A stretch of 64,000 bases of DNA from Nostoc favosum CHAB5714 (lineage in GTDB: Bacteria; Cyanobacteriota; Cyanobacteriia; Cyanobacteriales; Nostocaceae): assembly GCF_020829495.1 (NCBI RefSeq), contig NZ_JAIVFQ010000003.1:124001-188000 (forward strand). The letters run 5' to 3'. The notes under the pieces are model-generated. The model was not told where the DNA came from and searched no databases. It worked only from the letters and a program-made list of their open reading frames with translations. Shown here one piece after another: positions 43,366 through 50,432 of this stretch. The position numbers and the translations under genes were made by a program. How positions within the stretch are numbered: the stretch's first letter is position 1; each line of letters opens with the position of its first letter.

Positions 43366-43926
43366 GTGACGATATCTTCTCTGCGAGACGCTGCGCGAAC
43401 AATGCGCGGCGCGAACGCAATGCAAGTGTTAGAGCAATCTGTGGTGGTGTTTTCTCAAAATTACTTGCCACTGTGTCGGATCAATATCAAGCGGGCAATT
43501 GTGCTGTTACTAACAGACAAAGCTCAACCGCTAGGTTTTACCACAGAAGGCGGATGGCGAGTTCACTCACCCAGTTTGGTAATTGATGTCCCAAAACACA
43601 TTCGCTTAACAATTACTTCTAATGAGCGGATGTGGAAAGTTCCGCCAGTGAATCGGCGGGAAGTGTTGCGACGAGATCATCACACTTGCCAATACTGCGG
43701 TAGTGGCAAACATCTAACGCTAGATCATGTGATGCCGCGATCAAGAGGCGGTTCTCACACTTGGGATAACGTAGTCACAGCTTGTGAGAAATGTAACTCC
43801 CGTAAAGGCGATCGCACCCTGTTTGAGGCTGGTATGCAACTGCGTACCAAACCAAAAGCACCAATCCACCCCGCGATTTCTTTTGCCGAACAGTTTTGGA
43901 TAGATATGCAAGGAAGCCTGGAATAA
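43366..43926 (+). CDS. HNH endonuclease-family protein with repeat-derived N-terminus
   Basis: 186 residues from a GTG at 43366, chosen because AAGGAG lies eight bases upstream. The first ~18 residues (MTISSLRDAARTMRGANA) are encoded by a dispersed GC-rich repeat; the conserved protein begins MQVLEQSVVVFSQNYLPLCR at 43420. The C-terminal HNH domain shows CQYCG, LTLDHVMPRSRGGSHTWDNV and CEKCNSRKGDRT, with two zinc-type cysteine pairs and the catalytic His. Cyanobacterial relatives of this type are common house-keeping-like genes of unknown target. Operon with the next gene, 16 bases apart. Confidence 0.85.
   Translation: MTISSLRDAARTMRGANAMQVLEQSVVVFSQNYLPLCRINIKRAIVLLLTDKAQPLGFTTEGGWRVHSPSLVIDVPKHIRLTITSNERMWKVPPVNRREVLRRDHHTCQYCGSGKHLTLDHVMPRSRGGSHTWDNVVTACEKCNSRKGDRTLFEAGMQLRTKPKAPIHPAISFAEQFWIDMQGSLE
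43374..43418. repeat. Dispersed GC-rich repeat at the HNH gene start
   Basis: CTTCTCTGCGAGACGCTGCG then CGAACAATGCGCGGCGCGAA; same module family as at 327-380 and 44527-44590. It lies between the ribosome-binding sequence and the conserved coding region. Confidence 0.55.
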
Positions 43927-43942
43927 CAGGAGAGCATAAGGA

Positions 43943-44332
43943 ATGCTGAAATTAACTTACACTGAAAGCAGCTTTTATTTGGAATGTCTCACTCTGTCGC
44001 TAGAAGAATGGGTAGCGCAGCGAGTGATTTTAGCCCTGCGAGTTGGGCAAAGTTTATGTATTGAACCGAGTACCGCTTCCTTTTTGCTTCCTGTTGATTT
44101 GCCAGGAGTAGAAGTGCTTAAGGCTGAGGTAAAAAGAGATGACAGAGAAATCATTGCCCTCTGTGCCTGCGATGCCGAATATATGGAAGTCACCCTGCGG
44201 GGTTCTTGGCTATTAGATAGTTCTAAGGATGCTGTAGGTGTGTTTTTCACCACTATGAGCGATCGCGCTGAGTTCTTTTTGCACAAACTCTGGCAAGAAT
44301 CTCAAGCTTGTGCTTCTGTCATGAGCGAATAA
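43943..44332 (+). CDS. Conserved cyanobacterial hypothetical protein
   Basis: 129 residues, ATG preceded by AGGAGAGCATAAGGA. MLKLTYTESSFYLECLTLSL and EEWVAQRVILALRVGQSLCI start the protein; ADEYMEV-like and VGVFFTTMSDRAEFFLHKLW follow. It is recognised only as an alanine-cyanobacterial protein commonly found after this HNH gene. No membrane segment. Function unknown. Confidence 0.7.
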   Translation: MLKLTYTESSFYLECLTLSLEEWVAQRVILALRVGQSLCIEPSTASFLLPVDLPGVEVLKAEVKRDDREIIALCACDAEYMEVTLRGSWLLDSSKDAVGVFFTTMSDRAEFFLHKLWQESQACASVMSE

Positions 44333-44429
44333 ACGAAATAGTAGGGTGACTCAATTTTGGATTTTGGATTATTCAATCTAAAATCCAAAATTTAAAATCT
44401 AAAATTCAGGGAGTAATATTTCTCCCTAT

Positions 44430-45320
44430 TTATTGCGCCATTTTTAACAATTCGGGAATTGTCACAAATCGGTAGCCTTGCTGTTTGAGTCCACTGATGA
44501 TTTGTGGCAATGCTTGTGTAGTTCTTTGGCGTAGACGCATTAGCGAAGCGGTAGCGACGAAGGAGCGTCAGCGGCTTGTCCTAGACATCGCCACCACCGT
44601 CATGCATCAAAACAATAGAACCTGGTTTCGCGGCTTTCAATACATTACTTACAAATGCTTGCGGTTTGGCGTGAGGATCAGTATCGGCTGAAGTTAGCGA
44701 CACATAATTACAGCGTCTTTCTGGCTTTTGGCGTAAGCGGCTAGTCCGTTGTTTAAAAAGCCTCCAGGAGGACGAAACAGAGCAGTTTTAACTCTTGTAG
44801 TTTTGTATATCAAATCAGCTATGTGATCAATTTCACTCTTGGCTGTAGCTTCATCCATTCGTCGATACCAATGATGCCAAGTATGGTTGCCAATGGCGTG
44901 TCTCTCGGCTACCTCACACTTGGCTAGGTCAGGATTTGCTTGCAAAGCTTGTCCTACCCAAAAGAATGTCACCTTAACATCATTTTGCTTCAGGATATCC
45001 AACATTTCTAGGGTTGTCTTCGGCCAGGACCCATCATCAATGCCTAGAGCAATAACCTTCTCGTTATTTCTGGGATGTACCTGATAAACTGTTTTTCCCT
45101 GAAATTTAGCTGGGACTGTAAAGGTAGGGTTTTCTACTTTGGCTGGCGGTAGTTGGGCATTAATTTGGCCCTTTGCTGGATGAGCTTGAACTTGTGCAAT
45201 ATGGATTTTGCTTAAAGGCTTGTTCAACCCCAATTGTAGGGAGATACTACAAGCTGTAATCGTAGAGGCGATCGCTACAAAACTAATTATCTGTTGTCGC
45301 TTGCAGGAGTTCTCTGTCAC
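44430..45320 (-). pseudogene. Polysaccharide deacetylase (NodB type) broken by frameshift and repeat insertion
   Basis: The N-terminal part has a signal/anchor (QQIISFVAIASTITACSISL) and NodB motifs: IALGIDDGSWPKTTLEMLDI (metal Asp), ERHAIGNHTWHHWYRR (HxxxH) and LFRPPGGFLNNGLA. At about 44700 a base is missing (ATGTGTCGCTAA instead of ATG TGG TCG), ending the frame at 44694. The rest is readable in another frame (SADTDPHAKPQAFVSNVLKA, KPGSIVLMHDGGG), then a ~60-bp repeat with a stop (44527-44590), then the end ALPQIISGLKQQGYRFVTIP at 44430. Two lesions, so inactive; it once deacetylated a surface or cell-wall polysaccharide. Confidence 0.85.
44527..44590. repeat. Dispersed repeat inside the deacetylase gene
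   Basis: On the minus strand TAGGACAAGCCGCTGACGCT then CCTTCGTCGCTACCGCTTCG and CTAATGCGTCTACGCC. It follows GATGTC, exactly as the related repeat in the hydrolase gene at 10614-10655 does, and shares the GACAAGCCGCT and GCGTCTACGC modules. Confidence 0.6.
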
Positions 45321-45442
45321 CTCAGGCTTTTAAAGATTCACCCAAGCATAACTGTAGTTTGACATTTCAGAAGCGCTAATTAAGTTCAAACCTAAGTACA
45401 GAAGCTTTTCTAGACAATTTAAAAAAAATTTTCTGAAACCCC

Positions 45443-45471
45443 TTGACACCTCTTGTAGTGTTTTGTAGTAT
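45443..45471 (+). promoter_or_regulatory. Consensus-like promoter overlapped by TGTAGT direct repeats
   Basis: TTGACA (45443-45448), 17-base spacer, TAGTAT (45466-45471). TTGTAGTG, TTGTAGTA and TGTAGTG occur around the spacer and just after the -10, spaced about 11 bases apart, one helical turn, as expected for an operator bound cooperatively. Confidence 0.55.
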
Positions 45472-45515
45472 AAATGTAGTGAGGTGAAAGACAAAGCTTC
45501 TCAAGGGTCAAAGTT

Positions 45516-45710
45516 ATGTTCTACATACAACTAAAGGACAGACGTTGGAATAAACCAAAGTCCCCAGTCACCAAAGCTGTTCCTACTTGCAAACCATCGG
45601 AAGTAGAAGCAATCAACCAAAAAAGTTTTAAGTTTGCACTTAGCAAAACCACAGAATACATCCGTAATACACAACAGGCTTGCTACCTAGAGTTTCGGTT
45701 GTTTTCCTAA
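45516..45710 (+). CDS. Small hypothetical protein
   Basis: 64 residues (MFYIQLKDRRWNKPKSPVTK, VEAINQKSFKFALSKTTEYI, RNTQQACYLEFRLFS). Support comes mainly from the strong promoter 45 bases upstream and protein-like composition; there is no strong ribosome-binding sequence. The group II intron begins 46 bases after its stop. Not recognised. Confidence 0.5.
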   Translation: MFYIQLKDRRWNKPKSPVTKAVPTCKPSEVEAINQKSFKFALSKTTEYIRNTQQACYLEFRLFS

Positions 45711-45755
45711 CAGTTTCTAACAGTTAAAAGTAATTTTTCTGAACCTTGAAAACTA

Positions 45756-47895
45756 GTGCGATTCGTTGTAGCGGAAATCGCGTACATTGCGTACATAACG
45801 CTACCAACCTTGTAAAGGTTGAACTCTCGGTCTGATGTGGGTGAAAGTTCCACCTACCAGACTCAGGTATGACTCCCTATCTGTCCACGCCGACTAGACT
45901 CGGTAATCTAGAGAGCGAAGCTGGAACCAGGGCGCAATCAGACATCCGTTGTGGGGTGACACTGGCGCTAACGGGGAGTTCCCAAGGTAAAACAGAGCCT
46001 AGAAAAGCAACCTACAAGGAGATGAGGCACAACGAAAAACCCTCAATCTTGCTAGAGCTAACACCCGCCACACATCTAGTTTAGTAGTGGCAAGAGTCTT
46101 GGGGATCTAGCGGTTGAATTGGCTATACCTAAAGGAACTAACAATCTAACCGAGGGAACGAAGAAAAACGAATTGAGGGTCAAGGGACAGGTCGAACTCC
46201 TTTGTAGGCTAGACGAGAAGATGAAACCCCTCAGTTCGGGTAGGACAGACCGTAACTGGTCTGAGGTGTTCAGAGAACATTCATTAGAGTCAGAGCATGA
46301 TTAGACACAGTAGCAATACTAGTGAATCCTGGAAAACTCTACCTTGGAAGCAATTCCGACGTAATTTATTCCGCCTACAAAAACGGGTGTTTAAAGCAGT
46401 TCAAGCTGGAGACAAGCGGAAAGCGAGGTCACTGCAAAAACTGATTCTGAAATCCACCTCAGCGAGATTATTGGCTATCCGGCAAGTAACTCAGCTAAAT
46501 GCGGGGAAAAAGACTGCGGGTGTTGATGGCAAAGCGTCCCTCAAGCTTGAAGAACGCATAGCGCTTGAGGAAACCCTCAAGTCCAGCAGCAATAACTGGC
46601 ATCATAACAAACTAAGGGAAATCCCAATACCCAAGAAGGATGGGAAAACCCGGATACTCAAAGTCCGAACTATGGCAGACAGAGCGTGGCAATGCCTTGC
46701 AAAATATGCCCTAGAACCAGCTTGCGCGTTGCAACCTTCCACGAAAGGAGTTACGGGTTCAGAACAGGACGATCAGCACACGATGCCCAAAAAATCCTCT
46801 TTCTAAACCTGCAATCTACCAAAAATGGAATAGGAAAACGAGTGATAGAACTCGATATCGAAAAATGCTTCGATAGGATAAGCCACACCACAATAATGGA
46901 TAACCTCATTGCCCCAGCAGGTTTGAAGAAAGGTATCTTTCGCTGCCTCAAGGCAGGTACTAGTCCAGAGTTTCCTGAACAAGGAACGCCTCAAGGCGGA
47001 GTGGTAAGCCCCCTATTAGCAAATATTGCGCTCAATGGAATAGAAGAAATACATCCATCCATCCGCTACGCGGATGACATGGTAATTATCCTCAAACCCA
47101 AAGATAATGCGGAAAAGATACTTGAAAGAATCAGCCAGTTTCTCGCTGACAGAGGAATGAACGTCAGTAAAAGCAAGACCAAAATAACTGCTACGACAGA
47201 TGGCTTTAATTTCCTCGGCTGGCACTTCAGGGTGCAAAGCAACGGAAAATTTCGGAGTGTCCCTTCAGTGGATAACTTCAAAGCATTTCGTCAGAAAGTA
47301 AAAGCCATAGTCAACAACTCGAACTATGGTTCCAAGGTAAAAGCTGAAAAATTAGCTCTCTTGGTCAGAGGATGGAGGAACTACCACCGCTTCTGCAAGA
47401 TGGTAGGTTCAAGGTTCTCCTTGTACCACATCCAACGCAGAGCTTATGAGGTGTTCAACAGGGAAACGAAGAACGACCGATACACAAGCAAGAAGTTGCT
47501 TGACAAGGCGTTCCCTGCAATTCCCTACTCCGAAAACAAACACGTCAACGTCAAAGGAAGCAAATCACCTTTCGATGGAGACATCACCTACTGGAGCGAA
47601 CGAAACAGCAAGCTCTACGACGGTGAAACCTCTAGAGCCTTAAAACGGCAACGCCATTCATGTGGACATTGTGGACTAAAAATGTTTGGGGAAGAGAGAG
47701 TACACTTACACCACGTAGATGGAAATCATCACAACTGGAAGGCTAAAAACCTACTAGCCATTCACGAAAGCTGCCACGATTACATTCACATGGGCAAACG
47801 CGAAAGCTAAGAACATCGGGAGCCGGATGCACGGAAACGCGCACGTCCGGATCTAACAGAGAGGTGCGGATGATAATACATCCCATCGACTCTAC
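45756..47895 (+). mobile_element. Group II intron with intron-encoded protein
   Basis: The 5' end GTGCG (45756) matches the group II consensus. Domain I-IV RNA precedes the ORF (about 540 bases rich in complementary segments). Domain V is at about 47818-47852 (GGGAGCCGGATGCACGGAAA then CGCGCACGTCCGGATC, with the conserved GAAA loop), and domain VI follows with a bulged A region, ending CTCTAC at about 47895. It lies between a small gene and the tRNA array. The encoded reverse transcriptase is frameshifted, so mobility in cis is doubtful, though splicing with help in trans is possible. Confidence 0.88.
46297..47810 (+). pseudogene. ltrA: Group II intron reverse transcriptase/maturase, frameshifted
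   Basis: The first part (MIRHSSNTSESWKTLPWKQF ... NAGKKTAGVDGKASL ... IPIPKKDGKTRILKVRTMAD) is the N-terminus with RT motif 0/1. At about 46722-46732 (TTGCGCGTTGCAACC) the frame shifts; the continuation TFHERSYGFRTGRSAHDAQK, IELDIEKCFDRISH, GTPQGGVVSPLLANIALNGI, the catalytic SIRYADDMVII and FNFLGWHFRVQ are in another frame to 47810. Domain X and a C-terminal HNH endonuclease (CGHCGLKMFGEERVHLHHVD ... LLAIHESCHDYIH) are present. All catalytic motifs are intact apart from the one frameshift, so the decay is recent (or a programmed shift). Confidence 0.85.
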
Positions 47896-47923
47896 CAATA
47901 AGAAATGGGCAAGTTCACCAAAA

Positions 47924-47958
47924 ATCTGTGCCTAGAAGCTTAAATATTAGGCACAGAT
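47924..47958. other. Perfect 11-bp hairpin just before the tRNA array
   Basis: ATCTGTGCCTA (47924-47934) and TAGGCACAGAT (47948-47958) with a 13-base AT-rich loop, located ten bases before the first tRNA. It lacks a T-run; it might be a processing or recombination site. Confidence 0.4.
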
Positions 47959-47967
47959 ATCAACTAT

Positions 47968-48041
47968 GGGGGTATAGCTCAAATAGCTAGAGCGATCGCC
48001 TGTCGAGCGATAGGTTACGGGTTCGATTCTCGTTGCTCCCG
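47968..48041 (+). tRNA. tRNA-Asp (GTC), first gene of the tRNA array
   Basis: Acceptor GGGGGTA with TGCTCCC, anticodon stem ATCGC/GCGAT with loop CTGTCGA, T-arm ACGGGTTCGATTCTCGT. The anticodon stem overlaps a HIP1-like GCGATCGC. First member of an array that runs to 51177. Confidence 0.85.
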
Positions 48042-48044
48042 TGT

Positions 48045-48108
48045 AGCCTTGTGGACGACTAGATAAGTCGCTGTGCCTCTCAAGCGCGTGCAACTTCCGT
48101 CGAGGCTC
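48045..48108 (+). tRNA. Degenerate tRNA-like sequence lacking a T-arm (anticodon CTC?)
   Basis: Acceptor AGCCTTG pairs with CGAGGCT, D-stem CGAC/GTCG is present, and an anticodon stem TGTGC/GCGCG encloses loop CTCTCAA (CTC, Glu). Only about 12 bases separate the anticodon stem from the acceptor strand, so the T-arm is missing. Either a deletion pseudogene or an unusual armless tRNA. Confidence 0.45.
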
Positions 48109-48114
48109 CTAAAT

Positions 48115-48187
48115 GGCTGAGTAGCCAAGTGGTCGAAGGCGTCGGTCTGCAAAACCGATATCGTGAGTTCAAATCTCACCTCAGCCT
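48115..48187 (+). tRNA. tRNA-Cys (GCA)
   Basis: Acceptor GGCTGAG/CTCAGCC, anticodon stem TCGGT/ACCGA with loop CTGCAAA, T-arm GTGAGTTCAAATCTCAC, discriminator T as in tRNA-Cys. Confidence 0.85.
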
Positions 48188-48198
48188 CTGGTGCGATC

Positions 48199-48273
48199 GC
48201 AGCGTAGCTTAATCAGCAAAGCCCCAGGTTCATACCCTGGTATATGCGGGTGCAAATCCCGCCGCTGCCACCA
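48199..48273 (+). tRNA. tRNA-Met (CAT)
   Basis: Acceptor GCAGCG with CGCTGC, anticodon stem CCAGG/CCTGG with loop TTCATAC (CAT), T-arm GCGGGTGCAAATCCCGC (T-loop with TGC instead of TTC), followed by encoded CCA. CAT could also be a lysidine-modified Ile tRNA; the exact ends are uncertain by a few bases. Confidence 0.7.
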
Positions 48274-48276
48274 AAT

Positions 48277-48348
48277 GCAGGGATGGTGTAACGGCAACAC
48301 CTCGTGACTCCAAATCCGATGTTCTAGGTTCAAATCCTAGTCCCTGTG
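48277..48348 (+). tRNA. tRNA-Trp (CCA) with a bulged anticodon stem
   Basis: Acceptor GCAGGGA/TCCCTGT, discriminator G, T-arm CTAGGTTCAAATCCTAG. The anticodon loop is CTCCAAA (CCA). The stem TCG-T-GA/TCCGA pairs only if one T is bulged, an insertion that could impair function. Confidence 0.7.
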
Positions 48349-48493
48349 TCAGAACCTATCCCACTAATAATATATGTGTTACAAAGCTTAACTGGTGTTT
48401 AGACTAAAAACAGGCGTTCGCCAAAAAATAGTTATTTTGTACTAAAACTAAGCCGGAATGCACTGGTGTAAAAAATAGAGGGCGGTATAAGCT

Positions 48494-49504
48494 ATGGGAC
48501 AAAGAGCAAATCTAATTCTTGTCGAAAGCGGTAAGTACCAGTTGTTCTACAACCATTGGTGCGCTAATACGATATATCGCGATTTGTTTTGGGGCGTGGA
48601 ACACGCCGTCGAGTTCATTCGAGCGCAGCAGGAAGTTGACGAATCGGGTTGGCTTGACGAGGTGTGGGCGGAAGGCGGCGCGGTGGTCGATCTTGACAAG
48701 CGAGTTTTTCTGATTTTTGAAAGAGAGGACATTGCCTCTGACGTTCAATTGCGCCGAGTGTATCTCGACGTTTTGCGCTCTGTCTGGCAGGGGTGGCAAG
48801 TGCGATGGGCTTACGAGGGAATTGCCGACATGGCGGACTACGTCGGCTTCCCGCGCGAAAATGTTTTAGTTGAAGTAAAAAGCGAAGACGTTTTGCGATT
48901 CGAGGTGTTGCAACAGCAAAAACTCGGCTGGATCGACACGGTGGCGAGCATTGTCACCGAAGACAAGGCGGTAAAGCTGTTTCCGCTTTACGACAATACG
49001 CAAGACTATCTCTACTATGGAAGTCCGTTGCTTGCCGCGATTCGTGAATATCAAGGCTTAGACGATCTAATAATCGCCGACGGCGACCAATTTCCCCGCG
49101 GCGGGTTTCATCTTGATGTCATGGCAAGAACGCTCGAGTTTTGGGTAGCACCAAGCATACCCGACATTAAAAACCGCGTGCGGCGAAAGTGGCAAGGTTG
49201 GAGCGTGCAGTCACATCGCGACCGATTCGAGTTTCAGGCGGAGCGAACAAGCGGGCGACTGCGGTTTCCCACCGGATTTGAACGCGACTTTAAAACGGAA
49301 ATCAAAAGGATGCTGTTGGGCAAGATGGCAATAAGCGGAGCCGAATTGATTTTACAAAGGGTTCAAGCTCACTTGGAGGAAGGGCAAGAGGTCAAGGTAA
49401 ACCCGTGGATAATGGCGGATGTTCGCCTTGACGTGGATTTAATGCAGCGGCAAGAGATTTTGAACCGGGCGTTCGAGGCGTTGTCGCAGAAACAAAAGAA
49501 CTAA
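48494..49504 (+). CDS. Unknown 336-residue protein embedded in the tRNA array
   Basis: A complete frame from ATG (MGQRANLILVESGKYQLFYN then HWCANTIYRDLFWG) to TAA. Soluble, acidic, with several Trp-rich segments (DESGWLDEVWAEGG, SVWQGWQVRWAYEGI, RRKWQGWSVQSHRDRFEFQ). No motif of a nuclease, ligase, transposase or tRNA-modifying enzyme could be seen. Base composition is clearly more GC-rich than its neighbours and free of HIP1 sites, indicating transfer. It is flanked by direct repeats of ACTGG(NN)TTTAGACTAAA (48392-48409 and 49507-49524) and by a tRNA 3'-half remnant at 49578, so it looks like a cassette that broke into the array. Confidence 0.8.
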   Translation: MGQRANLILVESGKYQLFYNHWCANTIYRDLFWGVEHAVEFIRAQQEVDESGWLDEVWAEGGAVVDLDKRVFLIFEREDIASDVQLRRVYLDVLRSVWQGWQVRWAYEGIADMADYVGFPRENVLVEVKSEDVLRFEVLQQQKLGWIDTVASIVTEDKAVKLFPLYDNTQDYLYYGSPLLAAIREYQGLDDLIIADGDQFPRGGFHLDVMARTLEFWVAPSIPDIKNRVRRKWQGWSVQSHRDRFEFQAERTSGRLRFPTGFERDFKTEIKRMLLGKMAISGAELILQRVQAHLEEGQEVKVNPWIMADVRLDVDLMQRQEILNRAFEALSQKQKN

Positions 49505-49577
49505 TGACTGGACTTTAGACTAAAGGTGAGTTTCTTGAACATGACTGATTTAGTCTAAACTCCAGTTCAAAGCACAA

Positions 49578-49603
49578 ATGCGAGTTCAATTCTCGTCGAG
49601 GGA
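49578..49603 (+). other. 3' half remnant of a tRNA
   Basis: GCGAGTTCAATTCTCGT forms a T-arm and is followed by CGAGGGA, an acceptor 3' strand; the matching 5' half (TCCCTCG) is absent upstream. Probably what is left of the tRNA gene displaced by the inserted 48494-49504 gene. Confidence 0.55.
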
Positions 49604-49611
49604 ATGATTAT

Positions 49612-49693
49612 GGGTCGGTGGCCGAGTCTGGCTGAAGGCGACAGTCTGTAAAACTGTTCTTTTTGCACGCAGGTTCAAACCCTGCTCGACCCA
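49612..49693 (+). tRNA. tRNA-Tyr (GTA)
   Basis: Acceptor GGGTCGG/TCGACCC, anticodon stem ACAGT/ACTGT with loop CTGTAAA, a longer variable region (type II) and T-arm GCAGGTTCAAACCCTGC, discriminator A. Confidence 0.85.
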
Positions 49694-49697
49694 CTAT

Positions 49698-49785
49698 GGA
49701 GAGGTGGCTGAGTGGCCCAAAGCGTCCTCCTGCTAAGAGGAAACGGGTAGTTTACCCGTCACAGGTTCAAATCCTGTTCTCTCCG
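49698..49785 (+). tRNA. tRNA-Ser (GCT), array copy
   Basis: Acceptor GGAGAG/CTCTCC, anticodon loop CTGCTAA, long variable arm ACGGGTAGTTTACCCGT, T-arm CAGGTTCAAATCCTG, discriminator G. Duplicates the isoacceptor at 56689-56780. Confidence 0.88.
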
Positions 49786-49789
49786 CTTT

Positions 49790-49864
49790 GAGAGTGTGGT
49801 GTAATCGGATAACATCTCAGTCTACGAAACTGAGGACTTGAGGGTTCAAATCCCTCCGCTCTCG
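49790..49864 (+). tRNA. tRNA-Arg (ACG)
   Basis: Acceptor GAGAGTG/CGCTCTC, anticodon stem CTCAGT/ACTGAG with loop CTACGAA, T-arm GAGGGTTCAAATCCCTC, discriminator G. Confidence 0.82.
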
Positions 49865-49884
49865 TTACACGATCTCTTCTCCTA

Positions 49885-49960
49885 TCCCCCGGTAGCTCAG
49901 TTGGTAGTTAGCGCCTGTTTGAAAAACAGGAGGTCGTCGGTTCGATTCCGACCTGGGGGG
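49885..49960 (+). tRNA. tRNA-Phe (GAA)
   Basis: Acceptor CCCCCGG/CTGGGGG, anticodon stem CCTGT/ACAGG with loop TTGAAAA, T-arm GTCGGTTCGATTCCGAC. The D-loop (TTGGTAGTTAG) is a few bases longer than usual. Confidence 0.82.
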
Positions 49961-49966
49961 CTTCGT

Positions 49967-50038
49967 TGCCTCATAGCTCAATGGTAGAGCAAGCGGCTGT
50001 TAACCGCGCGGTTGTAGGTTCGAGTCCTACTGAGGCAG
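49967..50038 (+). tRNA. tRNA-Asn (GTT)
   Basis: Acceptor TGCCTCA/TGAGGCA, anticodon stem GCGG/CCGC with loop CTGTTAA, T-arm GTAGGTTCGAGTCCTAC, discriminator G. Confidence 0.88.
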
Positions 50039-50046
50039 CCAATCAT

Positions 50047-50185
50047 AATTCGTAATTACTAATTCGTAATTCGTAATTAAATAGGGGTTGATACCCACGT
50101 TTTTATAAACGGCTTTTATGTTAGTCGGGATTTAAATCCCCGTCACAAAACATAATTACGAATTACGAATTAGTAATTACGAATT
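50047..50185. mobile_element. 139-bp element with perfect 33-bp inverted ends inside the tRNA array
   Basis: The left arm AATTCGTAATTACTAATTCG then TAATTCGTAATTA (50047-50079) is the exact inverse of the right arm at 50153-50185. The 73-base centre has a GGGGTTGATACCC and GGGATTTAAATCCC pair of palindromes. The arms are made of the same AATTCGTAAT units that form the ends of the 13606-13786 MITE. No target duplication is obvious. Confidence 0.8.
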
Positions 50186-50191
50186 GTTTAA

Positions 50192-50264
50192 TGCCGGGTG
50201 GACGAATTGGTAAGTCGCATCGCTCTGAACGATGAGGTTGCAGGTTCAAACCCTGCCCTGGCAA
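50192..50264 (+). tRNA. tRNA-Gln (CTG)
   Basis: Acceptor TGCCGGG/CCTGGCA, anticodon stem CATCG/CGATG with loop CTCTGAA, T-arm GCAGGTTCAAACCCTGC, discriminator A. Confidence 0.82.
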
Positions 50265-50267
50265 TAA

Positions 50268-50343
50268 AGCCCTGTGGTGTAATTGGCAACATAGCGCCCT
50301 TTGAAGGCGAAGATTCCAGGTTCGAGTCCTGGTGGGGCTGCCA
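50268..50343 (+). tRNA. tRNA-Gln (TTG)
   Basis: Acceptor AGCCCTG/TGGGGCT, anticodon stem GCGCC/GGCGA with loop CTTTGAA, T-arm CCAGGTTCGAGTCCTGG, discriminator G and encoded CCA. Confidence 0.85.
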
Positions 50344-50349
50344 AACTTT

Positions 50350-50423
50350 GCTCTTGTAGCCCAATTGGAAGAGGCTGCCGTCTCAAAAACGGTGTGTTGT
50401 GGGTTCGATTCCCACCAAGAGTA
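50350..50423 (+). tRNA. tRNA with Leu anticodon CAA but a short (type I) variable loop
   Basis: Acceptor GCTCTTG/CAAGAGT, D-stem GCC/GGC, anticodon stem GCCGT/ACGGT with loop CTCAAAA, variable loop only GTGTT, T-arm GTGGGTTCGATTCCCAC, discriminator A. Bacterial leucine tRNAs normally have a long variable arm; its absence is unusual. Confidence 0.7.
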
Positions 50424-50432
50424 GCAAAATTT

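Noticed and set aside
45869-46304. Two short plus-strand frames upstream of the reverse transcriptase
   Set aside because: They fall in the structured domains I-III of the group II intron RNA and are not gene-like.
48494-49504. Embedded gene considered as a homing endonuclease or tRNA ligase
   Set aside because: No LAGLIDADG, GIY-YIG, HNH or nucleotidyltransferase motif could be found in its translation.
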